Shown: piece after piece, positions 16,722 to 24,865 of the stretch
Position numbering within the stretch: the stretch's first letter is position 1
Layout of the letters: each line of letters starts with the position of its first letter
Assembly (NCBI GenBank): GCA_947455605.1
Contig: CANGOX010000002.1
Span: 59,780-123,779, forward strand
DNA length: 64,000 nt
Reading direction: 5' to 3'
Source: Chitinophagaceae bacterium
Lineage (GTDB): Bacteria; Bacteroidota; Bacteroidia; Chitinophagales; Chitinophagaceae
Notes under the pieces: generated by a model
Database searches by the model: none
What the model was told of the DNA's origin: nothing
The model's input: the letters and a program-made list of their open reading frames with translations, nothing else
Position numbers and translations under genes: made by a program

Positions 16722-17225
16722 ATGAGTACGATAGAAATATTATTCTTTTTCCTCAGCGCCCTGGCCATATTCAGTGCCATCATGGTATTGGTGAGCAAGA
16801 ACCCGGTGCATAGTGTGTTATGGCTTATAGCCGTGTTCTTTGCCATATCGGGCCATTATATCTTATTGAATGCCCAGTTTCTGGCCATTGTAAATATGAT
16901 CGTGTATGCGGGAGCTATCATGGTTTTATTTCTGTTCGTGATCATGTTAATGAATCTGAACGCTGAAACTGAACCACAGAAACATTTGTGGATGAAACTG
17001 GCTGGTGTTGTATCCGGTGGATGTTTCTTTCTGGTGCTGGTTTCTCTGGTAAGACAGGCAACTGATCTTAACGGTAAAACAGCCTTGATGAAAGAAGGTA
17101 ATATCGGATTGATCAAGAACCTGGGTAAAGCCCTGTTCAGCGATTTTGTGGTACCGTTTGAAATTACGAGTGTGTTGTTTTTGAGTGCGATGGTAGGTGC
17201 AGTTGTGATTGGAAAGAAAGAGTAA
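16722..17225 (+). CDS. nuoJ: NADH-quinone oxidoreductase subunit J
   Basis: Complex I ND6 homologue, 167 residues, five TM helices. The conserved helix-3 region ILLNAQFLAIVNMIVYAGAI followed by MVLFLFVIML is clear. It lies between nuoI and nuoK as expected. Confidence 0.97.
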   Translation: MSTIEILFFFLSALAIFSAIMVLVSKNPVHSVLWLIAVFFAISGHYILLNAQFLAIVNMIVYAGAIMVLFLFVIMLMNLNAETEPQKHLWMKLAGVVSGGCFFLVLVSLVRQATDLNGKTALMKEGNIGLIKNLGKALFSDFVVPFEITSVLFLSAMVGAVVIGKKE

Positions 17226-17227
17226 TC

Positions 17228-17318
17228 ACGCTAAATGCGGAAGGCTTAACGCTGAACGCTTTAGAGGAATATAAAATTTAAACATTGCGTTCCGCGTTAA
17301 GCGTTCCGCATTAAGCGT
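17228..17318. repeat. acgcttaacgc-word hairpin between nuoJ and nuoK
   Basis: A 32-nt left arm (17228-17259) and a 32-nt right arm (17287-17318) are complementary at 29 positions, with a 27-nt loop. Inside each arm the words cttaacgc and gcggaacgc recur. The same words fill the nuoK-nuoL spacer. Confidence 0.92.
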
Positions 17319-17323
17319 AAAAA

Positions 17324-17659
17324 ATGCCAATACAATATTATATCTATCTCTGTCTAGCCTTATTCAGCATCGGCATCATTGGTGTGTTAACACGCCGTAA
17401 TGCGATCATTGTGTTTATGTGTATAGAGCTTATGTTGAATGCGGTAAACCTCTTGCTGGTTGCGTTTTCAAAAATGCGCTATGCAGCGGCGGTTGTAGCT
17501 GATCAAAATACATCAGTTGGGGTTGACGGGCAGTTATTCGTATTCTTTATCATGGTAGTGGCAGCAGCAGAAGTAAGTGTGGGGTTGGCGATTATTGTAA
17601 TGATGTATAGAAATACGCATTCGGTGGATATTAACTTTTTGAATCGATTGAAAAACTAA
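17324..17659 (+). CDS. nuoK: NADH-quinone oxidoreductase subunit K
   Basis: Complex I ND4L homologue of 111 residues with three TM helices. The membrane-embedded glutamate needed for proton transfer is in [18 protein letters not shown] (helix 2). The N-terminal GVLTRRNAI and the [16 protein letters not shown] region with the second glutamate are typical. Confidence 0.97.
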   Translation: MPIQYYIYLCLALFSIGIIGVLTRRNAIIVFMCIELMLNAVNLLLVAFSKMRYAAAVVADQNTSVGVDGQLFVFFIMVVAAAEVSVGLAIIVMMYRNTHSVDINFLNRLKN

Positions 17660-17663
17660 TCTA

Positions 17664-17738
17664 CGCAAAACGCTTAAAGCGAAACGCTTAACGCTTTATG
17701 CGTTCCGCGTTGAGCATTTAGCGTTTAGCGTTCAGCTT
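17664..17738. repeat. acgcttaacgc-word spacer between nuoK and nuoL
   Basis: The left half has cgcaaaacgcttaaagcg and aaacgcttaacgct. The right half has tgcgttccgcgttgagc and atttagcgtttagcgtt. The halves are imperfect reverse complements and use the word of the nuoJ-nuoK spacer. Confidence 0.85.
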
Positions 17739-17745
17739 AAAAGGT

Positions 17746-19668
17746 ATGAGCAAACTTGTTTATCTAATTCCATTATTTCCCCTACTTGGGTTCCTGATCA
17801 ACGGATTGGGCAGAAGATCCTTGTCTAAATCCATGATCGCTATAGTGGGCAGTGGATCAATCCTGGCTTCTTTTGTATTGAGCGTATTGGCTTTCTTTGA
17901 TGTAAAGGCTAATGGGGCCAGTGTGATAACCCTGTTCAATTTTATTGATGTGGAAAGTTTTAAGGTGGCTTTCGCTTTCCAGGTTGATCAGCTATCTTCT
18001 ATTTTCTTATTGATCATTACAGGTATCGGATTCCTCATTCATCTGTATTCATCAGCTTACATGAATGATGAGGAGCCGCAGCACTACGGAAGATATTTTG
18101 CTTACCTGAACCTGTTCGTATTCTCTATGTTGCTGCTGGTTTTAGGTGCCAACTATGTGATCATGTTCATTGGTTGGGAAGGTGTAGGTCTTTGCTCTTA
18201 TCTATTGATCGGTTTCTGGTTTAAGAATAATAACTACAACTACGCCGCAAAGAAAGCTTTTGTAATGAACCGGATCGGTGATCTTGGTTTTCTACTGGCA
18301 GTTTTCTGGCTCCTGTATAAATTAGGAACTGCTTCTTACACAGAAGTATTTGCCCATACAGCGCAGCTGAGCAGTTTTGATATTACGGCGATCACGGCTT
18401 TGTTATTTATTGGAGCCATGGGTAAGAGTGCACAGATCCCATTATACACCTGGTTACCGGATGCCATGGCGGGTCCTACACCGGTATCTGCTTTGATCCA
18501 TGCCGCTACCATGGTTACGGCGGGTATCTACATGATCGCACGCAGCAATATCTTATATACGATGGCTCCGGCCACACAAACACTGGTAGCCGTTATAGGA
18601 TTAGCCACAGCTATTTTTGCAGCAACCATTGCACTGAAACAAAATGATATTAAAAAGGTATTGGCTTACTCTACGGTTAGCCAATTAGGTTATATGTTCC
18701 TCGGATTAGGCGTTGGTGCTTATACGGGCGCGGTATTCCACGTTATGACACATGCTTTTTTCAAAGCCTTGTTATTCCTGGGTGCAGGGTCTGTAATTCA
18801 TGCGATGCATCACGAACAGGATATCCGAAAAATGGGTGGATTGAGAAAATATATGCCCATCACACATATTACTTTTTTACTGGCCTGTTTAGCTATTGCA
18901 GGTATTCCTCCTTTCTCTGGCTTCTTCTCAAAAGATGAAATATTAACTGCTGCATTTGTCAAAAATCCGCTCTACTATTTTGTAGGGGTGGCTGGGGCAT
19001 TAATGACAGCATTCTATATGTTCCGTTTGTATACGCTCACTTTCCTCGGACAGTTCCGCGGCACACATGAACAGGAGCATCATCTTCATGAAAGTCCATG
19101 GCAGATGACCTTTCCACTAATTGTATTGGCTATTCTTTCTGTAGTGGGAGGATGGATCGGTATTCCGGAAGTGTTTGCAGAAAATGCACACAGTCTCGAA
19201 AAATTCCTTGCACCCATCTTTGCAGAATCGACCAAACTGGCTGAACACCATCATCTGGCTGCTTCGCAGGAATATATCATGATGGGAGCTTCAACAGCAG
19301 CTATCATCATTGTAATTCTATTTGCGGTCAACAGCTATAAAAAATATCAAACATCAGAAGAAGAAACAGCCGGTGTATCTAAACTGCTCGAGAATAAATG
19401 GTATATCGATGAACTCTACGATGCGGTGATCGTGAATCCATTACATGCAGTGGCGGGATTCTTCAAGAATATTGTTGAAAAAAGCGGAATCGACGGATTG
19501 GTGAACGGAGTAGGCAGGCTGGTGGGGTATGGTTCACGTCAGTTACGTTTATTACAAAGCGGCCAGGTGGGCAGTTATATTTTGATGATGGTATTGGCCA
19601 TGGTTGTATTCATACTTATCTGGTTCAATGATGCCACGATCATGCGTTTTTTAGAAAAAATATTTTAA
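17746..19668 (+). CDS. nuoL: NADH-quinone oxidoreductase subunit L
   Basis: Antiporter-like proton-pumping subunit (ND5 homologue), 640 residues. Key motifs: GWEGVGLCSYLLIGFW with the essential helix-5 Glu, AAKKAFVMNRIGDLGFLLA, PTPVSALIHAATMVTAGIYM with a channel His, and KALLFLGAGSVIHAMHHEQD. The C-terminal about 130 residues hold the lateral helix and final TM, ending in VFILIWFND. Confidence 0.98.
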   Translation: MSKLVYLIPLFPLLGFLINGLGRRSLSKSMIAIVGSGSILASFVLSVLAFFDVKANGASVITLFNFIDVESFKVAFAFQVDQLSSIFLLIITGIGFLIHLYSSAYMNDEEPQHYGRYFAYLNLFVFSMLLLVLGANYVIMFIGWEGVGLCSYLLIGFWFKNNNYNYAAKKAFVMNRIGDLGFLLAVFWLLYKLGTASYTEVFAHTAQLSSFDITAITALLFIGAMGKSAQIPLYTWLPDAMAGPTPVSALIHAATMVTAGIYMIARSNILYTMAPATQTLVAVIGLATAIFAATIALKQNDIKKVLAYSTVSQLGYMFLGLGVGAYTGAVFHVMTHAFFKALLFLGAGSVIHAMHHEQDIRKMGGLRKYMPITHITFLLACLAIAGIPPFSGFFSKDEILTAAFVKNPLYYFVGVAGALMTAFYMFRLYTLTFLGQFRGTHEQEHHLHESPWQMTFPLIVLAILSVVGGWIGIPEVFAENAHSLEKFLAPIFAESTKLAEHHHLAASQEYIMMGASTAAIIIVILFAVNSYKKYQTSEEETAGVSKLLENKWYIDELYDAVIVNPLHAVAGFFKNIVEKSGIDGLVNGVGRLVGYGSRQLRLLQSGQVGSYILMMVLAMVVFILIWFNDATIMRFLEKIF

Positions 19669-19695
19669 TAAGGTTAGTAGCGTTAAAGAAAGAAT

Positions 19696-21126
19696 ATGAT
19701 CCCTGTTTTACTCATATTGATCCCCCTGGTTACCGGTTTGGTAAGCTTCTTTCTGAAGCAGCCGGGCACTGCAAAGAACTGGGCAGTCTTATCGTCATTG
19801 GTTACACTGGCAGTTGCCATGGTTGGTATATTTTTTCTGCCGGCAAACCAGCTGGCCTATGATGCAAGTTGGTTACCCGATCTGGGAAGCCGGTTTACAC
19901 TCATGACTGATGGTATGGGAAAAATGCTATGCCTGTTAACTGTTGTATCATTTCCTGTTGTTTTTATAGCTACGTATAAGAATGAATACAGCAATGCTCA
20001 TAATTTTTATGGATTGATGTTATTGAGTCAGGCAGGCCTACTCGGTGTATTCCTTGCTGCTGATGCATTGGTGTTCTATTTCTTCTGGGAATTGGCATTG
20101 ATCCCTTTTTATTTTCTTTGTTCAATCTGGGGCGGCAATAAACGGATCGCGGTTACTTTTAAATTCTTTATTTACACATTCATCGGTTCATTGCTGATGC
20201 TGGCAGGTATCTTGTACCTCTACTTCCATTCAGCCGATCATTCGTTTGCGATCAAATCATTTTACCATATCAAGCTGGCTGCTAAAACCGAGAACCTGAT
20301 CTTCTGGTTATTCTTTGTTGCGTTTGCCATCAAGATGCCGATATTTCCTTTTCATACCTGGCAGCCGGATGCGTATGAACAATCACCTACGGCTACAACT
20401 ATGGTCATGAGTGGTATCATGGTAAAGATGGGCATCTTCGCGGTAGTACGCTGGCTGATCCCTGTTTTCCCGAATGCTTCAGCACATTATGCCAATCTGG
20501 TCATCATTCTTTCGGTAACGGGCATGTTGTATGCATCATTGATCGCCATTCGTCAGGATGATATCAAACGCCTGATCGCTTATTCTTCCATTGCGCATAT
20601 CGGTTTAATGTGTGCAGCGCTCTTCTCACTCAATAAAACAGGCTGGGAAGGTGTGATGATCCAAATGTTCAATCACGGTGTGAATGTGATCGGCTTATGG
20701 ATCGTAGCAGATGTAATCGAACAGAAACTGGGTACTCGTAAGTTTAGTGAGTTGGGGGGACTGGCACAAAAAGCTCCGGTAATGGCCATCTTGTTAGTAG
20801 TGATGGCTCTCGCCAATATTGCATTACCCCTCACCAATGCATTTATAGGTGAATTCCTGATGTTCAACGGACTCTTCCAATACAACATGGTCTTTGCAGC
20901 CGTAGCCGGTATCAGTGTGATCTTAGCAGCAGTATATACGTTGAATATGGTACAGAAGGTATTATATGGTAATACCGTAGCAACAACAGAAAATGCAACC
21001 GAAATGAGCGGCAATGTGCAGCTGGTTCTGATTGTATTAACAATAGGCGTGATCGTTTTGGGTGTTTATCCGCAACCATTGATCGATCTTACAAAAGATA
21101 CGGTCAACGCGATCCTGGTAAAATAG
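19696..21126 (+). CDS. nuoM: NADH-quinone oxidoreductase subunit M
   Basis: Antiporter-like subunit (ND4 homologue), 476 residues, about 14 TM helices. The essential Glu is in FYFFWELALIPFYFL. Further support comes from FAIKMPIFPFHTWQPDAYEQ followed by SPTATTMVMSG, and from RQDDIKRLIAYSSIAHIGLM. It follows nuoL after 27 bp with no repeat spacer. Confidence 0.98.
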   Translation: MIPVLLILIPLVTGLVSFFLKQPGTAKNWAVLSSLVTLAVAMVGIFFLPANQLAYDASWLPDLGSRFTLMTDGMGKMLCLLTVVSFPVVFIATYKNEYSNAHNFYGLMLLSQAGLLGVFLAADALVFYFFWELALIPFYFLCSIWGGNKRIAVTFKFFIYTFIGSLLMLAGILYLYFHSADHSFAIKSFYHIKLAAKTENLIFWLFFVAFAIKMPIFPFHTWQPDAYEQSPTATTMVMSGIMVKMGIFAVVRWLIPVFPNASAHYANLVIILSVTGMLYASLIAIRQDDIKRLIAYSSIAHIGLMCAALFSLNKTGWEGVMIQMFNHGVNVIGLWIVADVIEQKLGTRKFSELGGLAQKAPVMAILLVVMALANIALPLTNAFIGEFLMFNGLFQYNMVFAAVAGISVILAAVYTLNMVQKVLYGNTVATTENATEMSGNVQLVLIVLTIGVIVLGVYPQPLIDLTKDTVNAILVK

Positions 21127-21173
21127 TTCAGTTAAAATAAGCCTATGCGTAATCATGGGTTCAAGATAAGTTT

Positions 21174-22559
21174 ATGAATGCAATCATTGTTTCTGCTTTA
21201 ATGGGAGTTGTTATGATGTTCAGCGGCATCCTGGTGAAGAACCGGTCTGCTGTAACTTCTATTGCGGTCATCGGCCTGTTAATATTGCTGGTGTCGAATA
21301 TCCTGAACACTTATGGAATCTGTTCTATTCAGATCGATACAAAGGGACTGCTCAGCTTTGAGAAGTTTGGGATGTTCTTTAATTCCATTGCCATTGCTGC
21401 AACGCTGATCTATGTGTTGCTCAGCGGAAAAGAAATTGAAAACGCCGGAACATATGTAGCTGATTATTATGCACTGATCTTTTTTGTTTTGTGTGGAGTA
21501 AGTATTCTTTCTTCCTTCAATGGACTGCTGATGTTGTTCATCGGTATTGAGATCTTAACCATCCCATTATATATCCTTACCGGTTCCGACAAGAGAAATT
21601 TAAAGAGCAATGAAGCTGCTCTGAAATACTTTTTGATGGGTTCTTTCTCAACAGGTATCATGCTGATGGGGATCACCCTGATCTATGGTGCCACCGGTGC
21701 ATTTGCTTTGGGAATGGGTTCTCTGGCACCCTCTACAGGGCTGCTCATGCCATCCTTTCTGGAAGTAGCCGGTGTGATCCTCTTATTTGTTTCCATGTGT
21801 TTTAAAGTATCTGCTGCTCCCTTTCATTTCTGGACACCTGATGTATACGATGGGGCACCTGCCGTATTTACTTCCTTTATGGCAACAGTGGTAAAAGCCG
21901 CTGGCTTTATGGCATTTGTGCGTTTATTTGATAACCACACCAATATCCTCGGACCAAGCTGGCATATTCTGCTCGGTTTTGTGATCGTAGCTACTTTATT
22001 GATCGGTAATATCACGGCTGTATTTCAGCAAAGTGTAAAAAGGATGCTGGCTTATTCCAGTATTGCACAGGCCGGCTTTATGCTTTTTGCTTTATATAGT
22101 GTAAATGATCTGGCTAAAGAAGGGATCCTTTTATACGCTGTGGCCTACAGCCTGGCTACTATCGGTATTTTCGCCGTTCTCATCAAAATGAAAGATTATA
22201 CTTTCGACGGCTTTAATGGTCTCGCCAAAACACAACCTGCTCTTGCTTTAGGTGCCACTATATGTTTACTGTCACTCTCCGGCATTCCGCTAACTGCTGG
22301 TTTCTTTGCCAAATACTATATGCTGGCATCCATGGTAAAAGCGGATGGTTCCATCTGGCTGGTGATCGTTGCCGTTCTGTTTGCTGCCGTGAGTGTGTAC
22401 TACTATTTCCGCGTGATACAGGCCATGTACTTCAAAGAGGGTGAAGCAGCGGTATCTCCGGTAAGTACTGCATTCAGGATCGGGCTGCTGGCTCTGGCCG
22501 CATTGATCATCCTGGTAGGTATATTTCCTTCCCTGGTGCTCAATTGGTTCTATTTTTAA
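21174..22559 (+). CDS. nuoN: NADH-quinone oxidoreductase subunit N
   Basis: Antiporter-like subunit (ND2 homologue), 461 residues and the last nuo gene. Motifs: IGIEILTIPLYILTGSDKRN (essential Glu and the SEA/SNEA-type region), KVSAAPFHFWTPDVYDGAP, and FQQSVKRMLAYSSIAQAGFM. The permease gene begins about 57 bp later with no terminator hairpin in between, so read-through is possible. Confidence 0.97.
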   Translation: MNAIIVSALMGVVMMFSGILVKNRSAVTSIAVIGLLILLVSNILNTYGICSIQIDTKGLLSFEKFGMFFNSIAIAATLIYVLLSGKEIENAGTYVADYYALIFFVLCGVSILSSFNGLLMLFIGIEILTIPLYILTGSDKRNLKSNEAALKYFLMGSFSTGIMLMGITLIYGATGAFALGMGSLAPSTGLLMPSFLEVAGVILLFVSMCFKVSAAPFHFWTPDVYDGAPAVFTSFMATVVKAAGFMAFVRLFDNHTNILGPSWHILLGFVIVATLLIGNITAVFQQSVKRMLAYSSIAQAGFMLFALYSVNDLAKEGILLYAVAYSLATIGIFAVLIKMKDYTFDGFNGLAKTQPALALGATICLLSLSGIPLTAGFFAKYYMLASMVKADGSIWLVIVAVLFAAVSVYYYFRVIQAMYFKEGEAAVSPVSTAFRIGLLALAALIILVGIFPSLVLNWFYF

Positions 22560-22616
22560 CCGCTCTTCACAATTATTAACCGCTATGTGGGGGGTTCGGT
22601 ATTCTCAATTATCTTT

Positions 22617-23921
22617 ATGAAGATGAATGCTAAAGGAATGACCACTCTCGACTCACTTTCGCTGGCCTGGCGTACTGTGCGCAGTAATAAATTACGTACC
22701 AGCATTACTGTGGCCATTATTGCCTTTGGTATCATGGCATTGATCGGCATTATTACGGCCATACAGGCGATGAACCAGAGTCTGAAAGAGAGTTTCTCAT
22801 TCATGGGCGCCAACGCCTTTAGTATCCGCTATAAAGACTCACGTGTACGTTTTGGCGGTGGTGGCAACCGTAACAGAGATATTACAAAGACCAAACGGGG
22901 AACAAAAGAGAAAAAATCAAATCTGGATAAACCCATCCGTAAAGAAGAAGCTGAATTCTTCAAGACCCATTACTTCTTTCCGGGTGCAAAAGTGAGTGTG
23001 TACAGACGTGGTCCGGGGGCACAGGAAATACACTATGAAGAAAAGAAAACCAACCCGCAGATCACGGTTTGGGGGGGTGATGAAAATTATATAACCGTGA
23101 ATGGTTACCAGATTGAACTGGGCCGTAACCTGAACAACCTTGATGTAGAAAGCGGCCGCAGTGTTTGCCTTATGGGAAGCAATGTAGCCACTAAGTTGTT
23201 TGGCGAAAGGCCGGAGAAATGTATCGATAAGATCATCCGTGTGGGCAGTCTTCCTTACCGTGTAGTAGGGCTTTTAAAAAGCAAGGGCTCCAGTGCCATG
23301 ATGCGGCAAGATGATATGATCCTCACCTCTTACAATAATGTAAGGCATTTCGAAAATTCAAATCCTTCTTATCTGGTAGGGGTAATGGTGAATAATGTTC
23401 AGGAACTGGATGTGGCTACAGATGAAGCAACATCCGTATTCAGGGCCGTTAGAAAATTACAGCCTCCTGATGAAGAAAATTTCGTGATTGAACGCAGTGA
23501 TAAATTTGCCGAACTCTTTATCGGATTCCTCAGCAGTATCACGGGCTCTGCGGGTGCTATCGGCCTGATCACGCTGATCGGTGCGGCCATTGGCTTAATG
23601 AATATCATGCTGGTTGCGGTAAACGAACGTACCAAAGAAGTAGGCCTGATCAAAGCTATTGGAGGAAAAAGCAAGAATGTTCGCCAGCAATTCCTTTTCG
23701 AAAGTATGATCATCAGCCTTCTCGGTGCATTCTTCGGAATTGTATTGGGAGTAATGGTCGGAAACCTTTTCTCTATTGTACTTAAAACAGGCTTCGTGGT
23801 TCCATGGGCCTGGGTGATCATCGGTATTGTGATCTGCTCAATTGTAGGCCTTGCTGCGGGTATCTATCCTGCTATGAAAGCAGCAAGATTGAATCCGATT
23901 GTGGCGTTGCGGTATGAATAG
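22617..23921 (+). CDS. FtsX/MacB-type ABC transporter permease
   Basis: Protein of 434 residues with the architecture of MacB/LolE-type permeases: one N-terminal TM (about 23-45, TVAIIAFGIMALIGIITAIQ), a periplasmic domain of about 230 residues, and three C-terminal TMs (starting near GLITLIGAAIGLMNIMLVAV). The NERTKEVGLIKAIGGKSKNV segment after the second TM is characteristic. No ABC ATPase gene is adjacent, so the partner must be encoded elsewhere. The frame is open from 22587; the ATG at 22617 is chosen because the family begins shortly before DSLSLAWRTVRSNKLRT. Confidence 0.88.
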   Translation: MKMNAKGMTTLDSLSLAWRTVRSNKLRTSITVAIIAFGIMALIGIITAIQAMNQSLKESFSFMGANAFSIRYKDSRVRFGGGGNRNRDITKTKRGTKEKKSNLDKPIRKEEAEFFKTHYFFPGAKVSVYRRGPGAQEIHYEEKKTNPQITVWGGDENYITVNGYQIELGRNLNNLDVESGRSVCLMGSNVATKLFGERPEKCIDKIIRVGSLPYRVVGLLKSKGSSAMMRQDDMILTSYNNVRHFENSNPSYLVGVMVNNVQELDVATDEATSVFRAVRKLQPPDEENFVIERSDKFAELFIGFLSSITGSAGAIGLITLIGAAIGLMNIMLVAVNERTKEVGLIKAIGGKSKNVRQQFLFESMIISLLGAFFGIVLGVMVGNLFSIVLKTGFVVPWAWVIIGIVICSIVGLAAGIYPAMKAARLNPIVALRYE

Positions 23922-23925
23922 ATAT

Positions 23926-23999
23926 CGTGAGTAGTGAGTCGTCAGTCGTAAGTAATGATTGCCGGTTTTCATTCACGACTTACGATTCACCACTCACGC
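23926..23999. repeat. gtgagt-word hairpin between convergent genes
   Basis: The left arm cgtgagtagtgagtcgtcag and onward (to about 23959) and the right arm (23969-23999, ending caccactcacg) are near reverse complements over about 30 nt. It is the only structure between two convergent genes, so it may serve as their terminator even without a T tract. Confidence 0.85.
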
Positions 24000-24005
24000 A
24001 TAAAC

Positions 24006-24719
24006 TTAACCTCTCTTAAAGAACAGCTTCAGTTTATCATTGATATAATATTTGAGATCTTCCTCACCCTTATTCTTCCGCAACCATTCGCTTGAGGGCC
24101 TGTATTGCTGCATGAATTGCTGCAGCTGATCATCTTTTAAACCGCTGTATTGAGTAACCAATGATGCCGGGAATCGGTAGTTGATATAGGCTTCCTTCTC
24201 GTTCGAATCAAAGAATTCAAAACGTTTACGTTTATTTTTTTCATGTTTTGAAAAACGATCAAGATTAAGTGCAATGCCTGCACCCGAATTGGCCTTTGAA
24301 ACGGTTGGGATAGTATAGTTAACAATATCCTGCAGATAATCTTTTCTTCTTTCAATACTGTCTAACTGGTAACGGCTCCAGCCTCTTGAGGTTACGGTTA
24401 CATTACCCAGGCTATGGGTAAGCGGTTTCAGGTATAAGGCAAGGGTGTCTTTGGTAAGAAAAGATTTGTTGTAATGGATCGTATCAAAATGATAACCTAC
24501 GGCTGCAAAAGAAAGTACTTCGTCTTCTTTCAGCTCTATTCTGAAACGACCGGTAGCACTTGTCATAACCGTGATCTTTGTATTCAGATTGGTCACGCTG
24601 GCCAGTGAGATCACTTCATTGGTAACACTATCTCTTAAATATCCCCAACGCTCTGTCTTTATTTGTGCATTCACCGAGAGGCCCAGACAAAGGAGTAAAA
24701 AACAAATGCCGTATCTCAT
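24006..24719 (-). CDS. exported protein with CarboxypepD_reg-like domain
   Basis: Protein of 237 residues with a Sec signal (MRYGICFLLLCLGLSVNA). It is followed by a carboxypeptidase-regulatory-like beta-sandwich (about 20-110: GYLRDSVTNEVISLASV, then TGRFRIELKEDEVLSFAAVG), the domain common at the N-terminus of Bacteroidota TonB-dependent receptors. Here it stands without a barrel. The C-terminal half (about 115-237) is charged and of unknown role. The ATG at 24719 or 24725 is preferred over 24746 because an exact TAnnTTTG element lies at 24734-24741, downstream of the longer start. Confidence 0.8.
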   Translation of the reverse strand: MRYGICFLLLCLGLSVNAQIKTERWGYLRDSVTNEVISLASVTNLNTKITVMTSATGRFRIELKEDEVLSFAAVGYHFDTIHYNKSFLTKDTLALYLKPLTHSLGNVTVTSRGWSRYQLDSIERRKDYLQDIVNYTIPTVSKANSGAGIALNLDRFSKHEKNKRKRFEFFDSNEKEAYINYRFPASLVTQYSGLKDDQLQQFMQQYRPSSEWLRKNKGEEDLKYYINDKLKLFFKRG

Positions 24720-24733
24720 AAACATTCTTTGTA

Positions 24734-24741
24734 CAAAGGTA
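24734..24741 (-). promoter_or_regulatory. candidate -7 element for the CarboxypepD_reg gene
   Basis: On the minus strand it reads TACCTTTG, an exact TAnnTTTG match. No TTG is found at the -33 distance. It overlaps a ctttgtacaaag palindrome. Confidence 0.45.
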
Positions 24742-24804
24742 CACAACCCACACGGCTAACCATCCAGATTTTCATCAGCAATTTGTTAAAGCATTTCCCA
24801 AAGA

Positions 24805-24830
24805 AAGAGCCCCGCTTTTGCGGGGCTCTT
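24805..24830. terminator. intrinsic terminator of the metalloprotease gene
   Basis: Perfect 11-bp stem (aagagccccgc / gcggggctctt) with a tttt loop. On the minus strand it is followed by tctttggg-type U-rich sequence, 36 bp after the metalloprotease stop. Confidence 0.85.
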
Positions 24831-24865
24831 ATCAATCATATAAAAAATCTGTAAAATCAGTGAAC

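Noticed and set aside
8731..17738. Word-array spacers as CRISPR or IS remnants
   Set aside because: Units are 6-14 bp, differ between spacers, and are arranged as direct plus inverted copies without spacers, transposase genes or target-site duplications.
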